The notes under the pieces are model-generated. The model was not told the origin of the DNA and ran no database searches. It saw only the letters and a program-made list of their open reading frames with translations. The translations under genes were made by a program, and so were the position numbers. This document shows, one piece after another, positions 51,626-62,719 of a stretch of DNA of 64,000 bases; positions within the stretch are counted from its first letter, which is position 1; each line of letters opens with the position of its first letter. The DNA comes from Ricordea florida (Eukaryota; Cnidaria; Anthozoa; Corallimorpharia; Ricordeidae): contig OX453283.1 of the NCBI GenBank assembly GCA_949710005.1, positions 25,765,635-25,829,634 of the forward strand, in the 5' to 3' direction.

Positions 51626-53993
51626 AGCCCTGTGTATTGAACAACTGTGCTACGAGTTCGAGTTTTCTATGAATCAGTAATCAACGGTGCGCTAAGGGCC
51701 TAGTTTATTATTCAACTCGGTTTTAGTTTTTTTGGATGAAATATGAGTTCTGAAAATAACCTCATTTCCTACTTTGCTGGCGTTGCCACCCAACACATTC
51801 TGCAAGTCAGTGTCGTTTGACCCTCCAGGCCTGAGTATCAAGATTCAAATTCTCTTTTGAGCTTCTCTCATATTTTATACAGTACCAGCAGTGAGAATAT
51901 ATTAGAACATCAACACAGTTCATCAATGGTTATAATTCCCTTATATTCTCACTTCTTGGTTTGATGACTATGTATTTGTTTTCATAAGGAGAAATTACAT
52001 TCTAATCGTTGATGAACACACCGATGGTAATAGTAATATAAAAAATTCGATAAGCAACTTTTTCACAACTTTTCCGGTAAATTATATTAGTCATCGTGCT
52101 CTACCTAAGTATAAATTTAAGAATTTCCTACAGGGTCGGCTAATGGATATTTTAATACAGAAGGAAAATTATGTTGGCGTGCAGACATTTGCTTTATTTA
52201 CCTACTTTGAAATATAACTGTAGTTACTGGTTTTTAAATTCAATATGCTGATGTTCGTGTATCAGCTTCCCTTAATGTTATGTTTCAACCCTGTTGTTAT
52301 AATCGTCATTATCTTTTTTTATTTTTCCTTAATTTCCCGCCCCGATTAGCTAGACTATTTTGCGGGTAAAGATCGAAGGAAAATGTTAACCAAGAGTGTT
52401 TAATAAAGTTGTAAGGCTTAGAAGGGTCGAATTGTTATTTCAGAGACTCCTTCCCGGTTAAGCATGCACTGTGTTGACTTGTGGTCGCCATTAGGCCTTT
52501 TCCTTGTCTAAGGCGCGACGAGTTATCGGGCCCAGAAAACCATTGTATGATCGCAATGTTTTACAGTTTTGTTGGTTCTCGAGATTAAGCAGTACAGTTC
52601 AGACTAACTTCAGTTGCAGGTTGTGCGCCAAGAGCTACAAAAACATTCGGTAGTTTACAACCTAAAAATGTAGCGTCGGCCCGTAAAGTTTGCGAGACTT
52701 TCGAGAAACGTTTCTTGGTTTGTTCCAGCGACTTCCAAAAGCGCTCACATATCAAGGTAAACATTTTAGATATTTATGTTGTGGTTTGACCGTTGAATTG
52801 TTAAATACGAACCATTATTTTTTATGGTAAATTTCATTTAGCGGGACTAAAGATTTCTACAGCAACTTGATACAAGTAAATAATCGTATTCAATTCTATA
52901 AAACTTTTACAATTATAACTTACTACTATAGCTTTTGTTTTAAGGTTTAAAAAACATTAACTGCACTTGTAAATTACTCTTGTTAAAGTTTTATTGAATC
53001 AAACCCAGGTTATAACTGTGTAGCAAGAAGGAGCGATTAGAGAAGTGAAATTAAGCGATGTTAAATTTTGCAAATTCTTCCACGAGTTAGCGTATCTCAC
53101 TTGTCGTGTTGCGTTTAGTTGTGTCCCAGATCTCTCACTTACTAGATTATCCGAGAGACCTGGATTTCATGAGACGTAGCCTCGCCCTAGGCCATCTGAG
53201 CTGAATCTAAAGCCATAGTCATGGAACAAGCTCAGACCGGTGGGGAATTCTGTTGTTTCCTATATAAACTATTAGTAACGTAGCGGGAAACTGCTGACCA
53301 GTTCCTGTTACTAAGGCGTCTGTCTTGAGTTCATGAAATGCGAGAGACTGGGATTAGCTACACATGTCTAGAAAAAGGAAGATATCTCTGGCTTGAAAGA
53401 CTGTTATATTACTGTTGAGCCAACAAAATAAACAACATATGAATTCAAACAGCGTGAAAATTCACAGGGTTTGGTCCCAACTGTGATTTTTCCTTTTTTT
53501 TTTTGTACCTGTGGCATGCGCAAAGGGGCCTTGTCACCACAGGTGGCCCAAGGTCCCGATTTCAAAGGTTTAATTGAATGGCGGAAAACCAGCAGTTTTG
53601 TTATTGAGGGATAGGAAGTTAAGACATTTTTCAACGAAATCTAGCTACTTTGTTTCTGGGCGGATTTCTTGTTGTGTATTCGCTGTGAGGTCATTCGGTA
53701 GGGATTTTGCCATGTTAGATGTATTTTTGGTTTTACCTGCTAAGTAAAACACTAAAACTAATTAGGAGAAACACTTAATTAGAATAAAAAAATCTTATCC
53801 AGACCATATAGCATCTTCGTTATGGCAACCAAGTATAAGCTCTAGGAGCCTGTAGTTTCCTAAGCTGAGCTTATTAATCATTCATTGTTTGCTACAAAAG
53901 GAGACCCTTGAGAAAAAGAAGACTTTGGGCTTGCCATCCATAGATTGTTAAGTCAGTGCTGCAGACCGTCTTCTGGTGCAAGTTAATTTTGCC

Positions 53994-54353
53994 ATGGATT
54001 TCCGTCGTTTTCCTCTTTTCATTTTAACATGTTTGCTAATCTTTCAACTGAGTTACCAACTTTACTCGCCATCGTTAAAACGCGACAAAGAAGAAGGTTT
54101 ATACTACATCAATTTCAGGCAACATCTTCGTTGGTTTCTTGACGATCCATTATTTAATATTCTTGTTGAAAACGTTCGAAGTTTTCTCTTCTGCGCCAGA
54201 TTGTGCCTGATGGAGGCGAGATGTTTCTCCATTAACGTTGCCGTGGAACCGAACATCGAGGGAACTTTCTCCTGTCAGTTGCTCAACACCGACAAGCACA
54301 ACTCATCTGAAAAGTTCATGGCCAGTCAAGAGTTCGACCATTACAGCATAGCG
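53994..54353 (+). CDS. PAN-EGF copy 3, exon 1
   Basis: 120 codons; donor GTAAGG instead of GTAAGT. Same signal peptide. Confidence 0.82.
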
Positions 54354-57300
54354 GTAAGGTTTTTCTTTTGTCCACAACAGATTTATGTTGGAAGGAATAT
54401 ATACTGAATTTTACATTGAAACAAAGTTTTCGAACGAAGTAAAATAGTAAAATTTTACGCAAAGAGTAAAAAAATAAATTAATTATACTTTGAAATTAAA
54501 ATTTAATGCATAGAGTACAATATATATTGAATTTAACTTTAAAACAAATTTTTACTCACGAAGCTAAATAAAAAATAACATTTTACGCATTGAGTGAAGC
54601 AAGAAATGAATTTTACTTGAAAAACTAAATTTTATGCACAGAGTAAAATAAATGAATTAAATGAACTGAAGAGTAAGTGAACTGAATCTTACTCAAAAAA
54701 CAAAAAGGGTGTTTCTGTCCGCTTGTTTGCAATATTCCACTTCTAATAAATAATTAAATAAAAAAAGTACACCTGTTTTGTGCGAAAAACCTTTTACTCA
54801 ATTCTCGCAAAATACAAGAAGTATAAAAATTCTACGTTGTTGATTGAAATTTTATTTTACCCTTAGAATTTTCACACTCGAAGTAACACCAAAATTACCT
54901 CGGTTACGTTTTCACTCTGGGTCTTAGTCTGAACGACATTTTGTGTAATAGTTCGAATGGTATTCTGTTAAAACCAGTTTCCAAAGTTATAAATTTTTTT
55001 GCCGAAGCAGGAACTAATCTACAAAACTCTTAAGTTTGCGGTATTCAGTTTCGATGTATTTAAAACATCATTGAGGGGAAATATCACTGCTTGTTGCAAG
55101 TAGAGATTTAAGTCTATTCATGTTTGCTATTCACGGTTTTCTGTGACGAAATTGAACTGCAAATTAGTTAGAAAATAACGGGTCAGCTAAATTAACAACA
55201 GCGGTGAAACAATTAGAAAGCCTATTGCACCATCCGTGAACGTTGGGCAGTAGTTGGACATAACCCCTGAATATCGTGCAGTAATTTCATGAGCTCTAAA
55301 CTTTTACTTCCGCTTTAAGGTTTGTCCAGTATTTTTGCGTCAGTTCGAACTTTGGTCAAGTACTGATGTTTAGATAGTTTTACAACAAAAAATCGGCGCT
55401 ACTAAACGCCAGAACGTAATGGAATGAGCCGGAATAAAGAGGAATGGCACGGAATGATACCGGAATGATAACGGAATAAACCTGAATTCCTTATAATCAT
55501 TAACAGAAAGACCTTTATAGACTGCTGAAAAGCTAGGCCCTGGATTCAGGAAATATCTTGCGGTGAGCCTCCACTCATTGCGGTCAGTTCTTTATTCAAT
55601 TCAACACTCTCTACCCAAAATCTTCTCATATTCGAAGCTCACACCAGATTAATTTTATCTATTTATTTATTTTTCTACTTATAGTTTTAGCGTTTACACT
55701 GCGAAGGGCAAAATATTAAAAACTTCGGAACGTTTCGGAACTTTCGAGAAACGCGACCCTAACCCGACTTAAAAATTGTAAAACTTTGCCACCTGTTCAG
55801 GACAAGTTGTTCATTTATAGAAATGCGACTTGAACTTAGCTCTTTCAGGGGCGGACCCAGGTATTTTTTAAAGGGAAGTGGCTGCTATTAAATATAGTCG
55901 GTCACCAAAGGACATTTTGAGTTCAAATTTACCGCAAAACGGTACAATAGTTCTTACGCACGTTTACGTCAGACAAGCAAATTTCACTACCGAGGCCCTG
56001 TTAGGGGTAAATTCCGACAAGCGACATGGCCTTGAAACGGCGACACGAAGGAGCTGAATTGACAACGAACGACGAGCCGCTCACGCGAAATTACGACAGC
56101 GACCTGCGAACATTCCGAAATTGCGACGTGAAAGGGTTTGAAACTCAGACGGGCGACATAAAGAACCCCCCTAACAGGGCCTCACTACCAAGCCTGGTTT
56201 TTAAAATTGCAAATTTGCATGGCTTTAAATGAATTTATTTTGTTTTATTTATATACTTTTTATTTATTTTTTTTTTTTCTGGGATGTTCTAATAGGGGGT
56301 TGCTAGGCACCCAATCCACCCCACTGGATCCGCCCATGTCATTAGAACAGTTATTTCTAAATACAGCAATTTTTACCGTAAAAGCAATTGGTAATGTTTC
56401 TTGTTATTCATTGTTTCATCAGTCTCCCTGTGACAGCAGTCCGTGTCAACATGGAGGCACATGCAGAGCGTTGTACAGTACAAATGACTACTTCTGTGAC
56501 TGTACTGTTGACTACAATGGAACAAACTGTCTGGGTAACCTGTTCCTCTTTATACAACTCATTTCTATCGTATGACGCTGAGTTTTTCACTTTATTACAT
56601 CCATTTTGAAATCACCGGTGATCCCTGCAATTTCATTGGCTCATAGCAGTGTGATTTATTCACAAATTGCCCCATTTTTTGCTCTAAATCGCATCATTTT
56701 TAAAACGAAACTCTTTTTCAATAACCGGGCTTCCTGAAGTGGATAAATAAGTAGTATTGACAAAAGACTGTGTGATTTCAAAATGAGTGTAATAAAGTGG
56801 TAGTTGAACTTCGTGTCGTGCAATTTTGGTATGAAATCATACTTGTGATTTCAAATCGAACTTGCGCTACGCGCTCGTTTGATATTTGAAATCACGCGTA
56901 TGATTTCAGACCAAATTGCACTCCACTCAGTTCAATTACCATTATTTATTTTATTTTATTTATCTTATGAGTGGCAAGATGAGACAAACCTGAGTTCTGA
57001 TTGGCTACCCGAGTGGGCAACGCTCGCGACTTCCCGCATTGTCCCGCGAAACAAAACAAAACAAAATGGCCGTATAATAAATCCTTTGTTGACGAAACTT
57101 GTCCGGTCAATATGGCAGGATATGGACCTCGTTCAGTAAAAAAGCCAAAAAAAAAAAAAACCGGGACAATATGCCACCATCTTGACCTCACCCTCGGTCA
57201 ATAACGCAGATTAACAGACCTCTTGTACTCACAAGGCCACCCCCACAAAAGTTTCGTTTCTCATCGCCTTACATTTCATGAAAGTGGGTAGTCAGTCGGT

Positions 57301-58966
57301 GGGGAAAATTGTTTCGATTTTTTGTCAACACGCGGACGTAAACTCAAATCCACATTGCAGTGACCGTGAGCAGAGACAGGACAATTAAGGTCTCACTTAG
57401 GGAAGGACCATTAGAAAAGTGATGGGGGGGGAGGGTGGGGAAAAAAACAAAAAAAACTTCATGCAAGGGAAAATGCCAAGAAAAAAAATTCATGCAAAGA
57501 AGAAGGTAAAAAAGAAATTTATGGAGAAGGAAGGTCCAATTGTGACTTTTTCACACGTAGCAAAAAAAATTCGTGCAGAGGGGTTCACCTGAAAAAAAAA
57601 AAAATTCCTGCACAAGCAGTGAGCAGAAAAAAAATTCGTGCAAGCTGAAAATTCCCCCCCCCCCCCATCACTTTTCTAATGGTCCGTCCCTTAGGTCCAG
57701 TCAGATTGCAGTATTCGTTACCGAGCAATCCTTGAAAAGAAAATATACTGTTTTATACACCTGCGCTCCATGTTTGTGTTGTTGTGTTATGTCCTGAAAG
57801 CAGAAACGTGCAGTGTTTTTTCCGCCTTCTATCACACCACCTTCCACCATAACCCCAAACAGTGCAGAGATTTTTGCATGTATATTATAAGCAAGTAATC
57901 AATATTTTTTAGGGCAATTTGGAATAAATAAGAACTAATTAATTTTTCGAAGACAACAAACTACACTCGCACTACAGGCTCGTGCAGATTTTTAGTACTT
58001 TTAAGAATTTAAATACTACTTATTAACCGAGAGTGAGGTCATTACAGGGAAGTCTCGGTCCCAGGCCTTGATGTATTGACCGAGCGATCGGGAGGTCAAT
58101 ACAGTCAAGGCCGAGGTCTGAGATTTCCTTGTAATGATCGAACGGACGAGGTTAATACGTTATTTATTATATGGCCTTTTTAGCACTGGAAAAGAAAAAA
58201 ACGGAAGAGTTTTTTTTCAATATACGCTTGCCCACGCAAGAGGTCATTCAAGGTCATGTCCACTGAACCGAAACACACATGACCATGCGATCGAAACAAG
58301 AAGTGGCAGAAAAAACAGTTTCTTTGAAAATGAGACAACTTTTGTTGTTTTTAAAGGAAGAAATTTTTTTTTTCAAAAATTTTCATAATGTCCGGTTAGT
58401 ACAAGAAAATCTTTCCCGCTCAGCAGCGCATCAGAGCGCGCGCACTATTGTAGCCATATAATAATTGTGCTTATTTGTTCCTGGCTCAATTATTTTACGT
58501 ATTTATGTTCCTTGTTGCAGTTGACAAGCGGGACAAAGCGAGTGACGAATCCCACCCAGTCTGTTTCGGCGCAAGGGGTAATTCCTACGGCGTCTTTCAA
58601 GTGCCATCAACGGGAAATGTATCGGCTTTTAGCTTCGTGCATGTTTCAGGAAACGTGTCGTGCAACACCAATGCGGGAAACCAGTGGAGCAAATGGGGTT
58701 GCTCTCCGAATGACCCTAAGATCTGGATTGTCATAACCGATAGTGCTGACAAAGTGCTTTTACCAGTTGAAGACTCGACATCGCTCTACGAAATACCAGG
58801 CTATCATTCAAGCTCCAGCGAACTGGTGATTACTGTCCCCACTCCTCCCCTGATGGTCGTGGCTGGTCAAGAATTCAGGATATGGTATGTCGAGGATCGT
58901 TCTGGTGGAGGTGAATTAGATAATGGCGGAACTTCATGTACTAATGTTTACGTAGACTACTTGTGA
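53994..58966 (+). CDS. PAN-EGF secreted protein, copy 3 (3 exons)
   Basis: Exons 53994-54353, 56423-56534, 58521-58966; phases 0 and 1; 305 residues. EGF (YFCDCTVDYNGTNCL) and all four cysteines of the C-terminal domain are kept, but in the PAN region YLCC has become FLFC, losing one cysteine of the pair. Exon 3 is the most different (VDKRDKASDESH start, NAGNQWSKWGCSPND, EDRSGGGELDNGG). Its exon 3 acceptor is TTGCAG, unlike TTAAAG in the others. Intact open frame. Confidence 0.8.
54360..56420. other. Intron 1 of PAN-EGF copy 3
   Basis: ACGCA/GTAAAAT repeats at the start, then sequence only weakly like the other copies, then the MITE at 55992-56183 and a T-rich run. No gene seen. Confidence 0.6.
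55992..56183. mobile_element. GAGGCCCTGTTAG MITE, copy 3
   Basis: Exact inverted ends; ACTACC at 55986-55991 and 56184-56189, a 6-bp target duplication. Absent from copies 1 and 2 of the segment. Confidence 0.88.
56423..56534 (+). CDS. PAN-EGF copy 3, exon 2 (EGF)
   Basis: 112 bp, phases 0/1, nearly identical to the other copies although the surrounding intron is not, which points to purifying selection on the EGF domain. Confidence 0.88.
57400..57690. mobile_element. Harbinger-type MITE, second copy (inverse)
   Basis: GGGAAGGACCATTAGAAAAG at the left, TTTCTAATGGTCCGTCCC at the right, TTA on both sides. Reverse orientation relative to 11515-11767. Confidence 0.82.
58020..58140. repeat. Imperfect hairpin in intron 2 of copy 3
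   Basis: TCATTACAGGGAAGTCTCGG pairs with GAGATTTCCTTGTAATGA-type sequence; the centre has GTATTGACC / GGTCAATAC. Confidence 0.6.
58521..58966 (+). CDS. PAN-EGF copy 3, exon 3 (C-terminal domain)
   Basis: Same length as in copies 1 and 2. The central IWIVITDSADKVLLPVEDST and AGQEFRIWY blocks are unchanged, while loops differ. Confidence 0.85.
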
Positions 58967-60256
58967 AGCCCTGTGCATTGAACTTGTCAGAGAGTTTTAG
59001 CACTGACAACAAGTACGAATTCGAGACCCAATTTACTTCGTACTCATAGCCGTCATCGTTCACAATACTTCACTGTACGGTAGACAGAATAATATAGAAC
59101 TTACCTTGTGATATGCCCACTGATTGATGAAGATATCGACCTTCGACTTGGAACACTAGAACCTTGTATTATAAGCTTCGATTAATTAAGTTGCTCCATA
59201 GCGTGTTTATAGGAGAAGCACCTGCGGCTCTTTCACACTTGACAAATAACCCTTGCACTGCATGCAACTTGAGAAGGAGCAATAACATAATCGTTTCGCG
59301 TTTCAGCTCTCAGTTTTTCTAACCGGCTCTGTTAGATAGAGATGTGCTATTCTTTGGAACGCTGTCTTGACTCATTTTACAGACCAGTTTACTGAATTTA
59401 ATCGCGACTTTCAATTTAAGGAACTTGATTATACTGTTCAGTCGGTCCAACCAGTCGCTGTCCAGGCATGCACAACAAAGGTCTCAAATGGTCTTAATTA
59501 TTTTATGTTTTAAATACTGTAGTCAATTCACTTAGAGGTAACTAATGTGAATTCATTTTAACATTGTATCCTTGTAGAAACTTACTGAATATTTCTAAAG
59601 CTTTTATCATGATAGTAGTGTTTTGTCAGCATTTTACCATTTTTAATATAGTTCTACATTGTAACATAAAAGTTTTGATAAGCAACTTTTTCACAACTTT
59701 TCCGGTAAATTAAATGATTTGTTGTACTTTTTTTACAAACTTGTTTCTTTCTCAAAGTGACATTCAGAGGGTACCTTCATCTTCACCGAATATCTGAAAT
59801 TGAAATTTCTTTGCAATTTATAAATATAACTTTTTCGTCTGTGGATCAAACCATTCAGTGTGACCATACTCTATGCTAACTAACTTTTGTGGTCACCCGT
59901 TTGCTTGTATAAATGCTGGCGAAGTTCCATCCCACAAGCAACCTCTTTTACATATTTTCTCATATCGACTAAAACACGTTCACAATATTTTCTGTGTAGT
60001 TATTCAGTATATACAAAGGTGTAATTTTTCGGAACTTTTTTTACTAAGTTGCTTGGTAACGGAAGATTTTTGTTGTGGAGGTGAAGCGTCAGTGAAAAAC
60101 TGCAATGCAAGCTACCGTTGATAAGACTAACGACTTCTTATGAGAAGCGCCTGCATCACTGTGGTCTTCATATTTCCATCGTCCAATTGAGCGTTTCTCT
60201 TCGTGTTAACTGTTCTGTTTTGAGGAGGTTTGCTTGTCTTGCTGTTGTATTTACAG
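58967..60256. other. Intergenic region before the LRR gene
   Basis: Left part is degraded duplication sequence. 59827-59875 is a fragment of the 106-bp satellite (TTTTTCGTCTGTGGATCAAA), its only occurrence outside the EPS8 region. A splice acceptor (GTATTTACAG) ends at 60256, suggesting the LRR gene has an upstream 5' UTR exon. Confidence 0.5.
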
Positions 60257-60331
60257 AATAACAGAGTAAGTGATAGATACCAATTGCAAACAATACGTGC
60301 GAGTATAATAAACCGTGGGAGGATTCAGATA

Positions 60332-62719
60332 ATGGGGAATTGCTTAGCGAAGGAAGGTTCTACCAGACCAGATGAAGCAGATGTTAAAACTTCTCAAATT
60401 GATGTTTCGTGGCCCGACGATTTCGAAGAGATGGGATCACTTAATCATATTCCTGAATTTTCACTGGAAGACTCGAAGCTTACACTAAACCTTAGTTTCA
60501 TGAGACTGAAATCATTACCAGACAAGGTATGCGATATGAAGAACCTTCAAGGAATGAATCTTAATGGGAACAGGATTTCTAACTTGCCGTATAAGTTTGC
60601 AGGGCTTCGCAATTTGGAACAGCTTTTCCTTCGAAACAATTATTTAGAATTTCTCCCGGCTCAAGTGTGCGCGTCAGTTCATCTTAAAGTCCTCGACTTG
60701 AATGGAAATCGTATCGAGACGCTACCATACTGTGTAAGTCATTTGTCGAATCTTAGACATTTAAACCTTGGTTATAACAGTATTAAGCGCCTTCCGCCCA
60801 GCATTCGGTACCTAAAATGCTTACAGTATTTAAACTTGGAAGGGAACAGTTTGTTCGAGGTCCCGGGAACGCTTTTTGAGTTGTCCAGTCTCGAAGTTTT
60901 GGTTCTGAGTGATAATGAAATAGAAGTTATTTCGCGAGATCTCGAGAAGTTGGCAAACTTGAGCGAATTATACATGGATGATAACAGGCTTTGTGAGCTT
61001 CCCGTAAATTTACATCCATACCTCTCCAAACTTCACGTTTTAAGCTTGAGCAATAATGCAAAGCCGTTGAGCTTATATCAGGGGGGAACTACGAAGAAGA
61101 AGATTAAACAAGAGAAGCTTAATCGAATTGATCCAAACGAGATAGCTGAAAAGTCTGATCTTTCTGGAACGGCAAGCACAGCTATGAAACCAATCATTGA
61201 AGATAATTCTATGGTTTTTTCAGAAATTAATCTCGATCCCGAAGAAGACATCTACGATGACGTTTTCGAAGGTCAGAAGGATTTTGGGAGTTTAAAATCG
61301 GAAGGTGCCAAGCCAAACGCCCTGATGGTGGCAAAACGTAAGAGTCAAGCCACCAAAGCGAGAGTCCAGCAAGCTGTGCGACCGTCACCAAAATGGAAGA
61401 TTCTGTATCGTGAGCTTAAGAAAGCTGGCTTCGTTCCTATAGTTAACGTAAGACTTCCAAACCTGAGACGAGAAAATCGGGTTAAGGTGATCAAACAAGG
61501 TTCTAGATATACCTGGAGAGGATGGCGCGTGGAAACGACAGAACGTTCAGTCTCCCGGCAAAGACGCGAATCTGAAACTCCGGAACCTGTTGAAATTTTG
61601 GATGAATTTGGTCATCCAGGAAGCGTCAAACGCACATTCCCTGGTGTGAAAAAGGTCGCGGGAAAGTTAACCCTTGATTTAAGCTTTCACGAACTGACTT
61701 TCTTAGCCCCTGAGATCTGTCAGCTTGTCAACCTCAATACAATCATTCTGGATTACAACGAAATTCATGACTTTCCGTCCGGCATTGGTGACTTGTCCAA
61801 GTTGCGTGTCCTCAGTTACAATTTCAACAAACTTACGGCCTTACCAGAAAATCTCAAATTTCTGCAAAGGCTAAAGCGATTGTTTCTAAACGGAAACCGT
61901 CTCAGAACCTTCCCTGATTGGATAGAGAGCTTCCAACACTTGACCTACCTTGCAGTGGAGAACAACGACATGCCATGCTTCCCTGGGGAAATTTGTTCCT
62001 TGGTAAAGTTAGAGTACCTTCTCCTTTCAGGAAACAAATTGAAGGAGTTACCAGAGAAAATCAAGCGGCTTAAAAACTTAAGGGAGTTATTTCTAGGAAG
62101 AAATATTATACGTGTCATTCCGTATTCCATCGCTGAGCTCCAATCGTTAAGGGTACTGTATGTCGATGACAATGGACTGGAGGAAATTCCACTCTCCATT
62201 TTAAACATCTTGGGCTTAGAAATCCTTAACCTCAGTGGAAATTCCTTGACTTCTGTTCACGATAACATTACAAACCTCCAAAACCTGGAGGAACTCGACC
62301 TGGGAAAGAACAATATGAATAGACTGCCATTTTGGTTCAACCGCCTCCAGAATTTAAGAGTTCTGTTCTTGAATGCAAACGGTATGGCCACATTTCCCGA
62401 AGTCCTTTGCAAGCTCTCGAGTCTTCGCCATCTTGATTTTAGCCAGAACAGAATAACCGAGCTTCCAGATTTGTTGAGATCTAGTATAGGTGAGATGACA
62501 AGCCTAGAGCACCTGAACATTGCTAACAACCAACTCAAAGAACTACCAGAGAATTTTGGGAATCTCATAAATCTTAAGGATCTTCGCATTGAAGGAAACC
62601 TGATTACAGAGCTGCCTGGTCGTTTGAGTAACCTTCGTAACTTGGAAAAACTTTACCTGGACAAAACCATCAAGATACCACAGGAAATATTCCAGCTATC
62701 ACAGCTGGAGATTTTCTAA
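60332..62719 (+). CDS. Membrane-tethered leucine-rich-repeat protein, intronless CDS
   Basis: 795 residues from the ATG of MGNCLAKEG. I prefer this start over an in-frame ATG 34 codons upstream because a splice acceptor lies between them (60251-60256) and Gly2/Cys4 form a myristoylation plus palmitoylation site. Two LRR blocks, residues about 48-245 (LNLSFMRLKSLP, NLQGMNLNGNRISNLP, HLKVLDLNGNRIETLP) and about 443-795 (some 14-15 repeats; NLRELFLGRNIIRVIP, LEILNLSGNSLTSV), of the 23-residue LxxLxxLxLxxNxLxxLP type found in SHOC2/RSU1-like proteins. Between them is a charged linker with an acidic patch (DPEEDIYDDVFEG) and a basic patch (WRGWRVETTERSVSRQRRES). No kinase, NACHT or death domain. 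Likely an inner-membrane scaffold; partner unknown. Confidence 0.88.
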   Translation: MGNCLAKEGSTRPDEADVKTSQIDVSWPDDFEEMGSLNHIPEFSLEDSKLTLNLSFMRLKSLPDKVCDMKNLQGMNLNGNRISNLPYKFAGLRNLEQLFLRNNYLEFLPAQVCASVHLKVLDLNGNRIETLPYCVSHLSNLRHLNLGYNSIKRLPPSIRYLKCLQYLNLEGNSLFEVPGTLFELSSLEVLVLSDNEIEVISRDLEKLANLSELYMDDNRLCELPVNLHPYLSKLHVLSLSNNAKPLSLYQGGTTKKKIKQEKLNRIDPNEIAEKSDLSGTASTAMKPIIEDNSMVFSEINLDPEEDIYDDVFEGQKDFGSLKSEGAKPNALMVAKRKSQATKARVQQAVRPSPKWKILYRELKKAGFVPIVNVRLPNLRRENRVKVIKQGSRYTWRGWRVETTERSVSRQRRESETPEPVEILDEFGHPGSVKRTFPGVKKVAGKLTLDLSFHELTFLAPEICQLVNLNTIILDYNEIHDFPSGIGDLSKLRVLSYNFNKLTALPENLKFLQRLKRLFLNGNRLRTFPDWIESFQHLTYLAVENNDMPCFPGEICSLVKLEYLLLSGNKLKELPEKIKRLKNLRELFLGRNIIRVIPYSIAELQSLRVLYVDDNGLEEIPLSILNILGLEILNLSGNSLTSVHDNITNLQNLEELDLGKNNMNRLPFWFNRLQNLRVLFLNANGMATFPEVLCKLSSLRHLDFSQNRITELPDLLRSSIGEMTSLEHLNIANNQLKELPENFGNLINLKDLRIEGNLITELPGRLSNLRNLEKLYLDKTIKIPQEIFQLSQLEIF

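Larger units (their letters stand above)
43410..53498 (+). repeat. Segmental duplication, copy 2
   Basis: High similarity to copy 1 in exons and introns. Private insertions: the Penelope block (about 46082-49494) and 49792-49966. Its right end runs directly into copy 3 at a T-rich junction. Confidence 0.87.
53500..59720 (+). repeat. Segmental duplication, copy 3 (more diverged)
   Basis: Begins at a T run (about 53494) with GTACCTGTGGCATGCGCAAA and stays alignable through exon 1. Introns are strongly diverged from copies 1 and 2; homology returns at exons and again at 59671 (AAGCAACTTTTTCACAACTT). The oldest of the three. Confidence 0.78.

Noticed and set aside
60230..60331. Upstream ATG giving an 829-residue LRR protein
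   Set aside because: A strong splice acceptor lies between it and MGNC, and the first residues look like translated intron.
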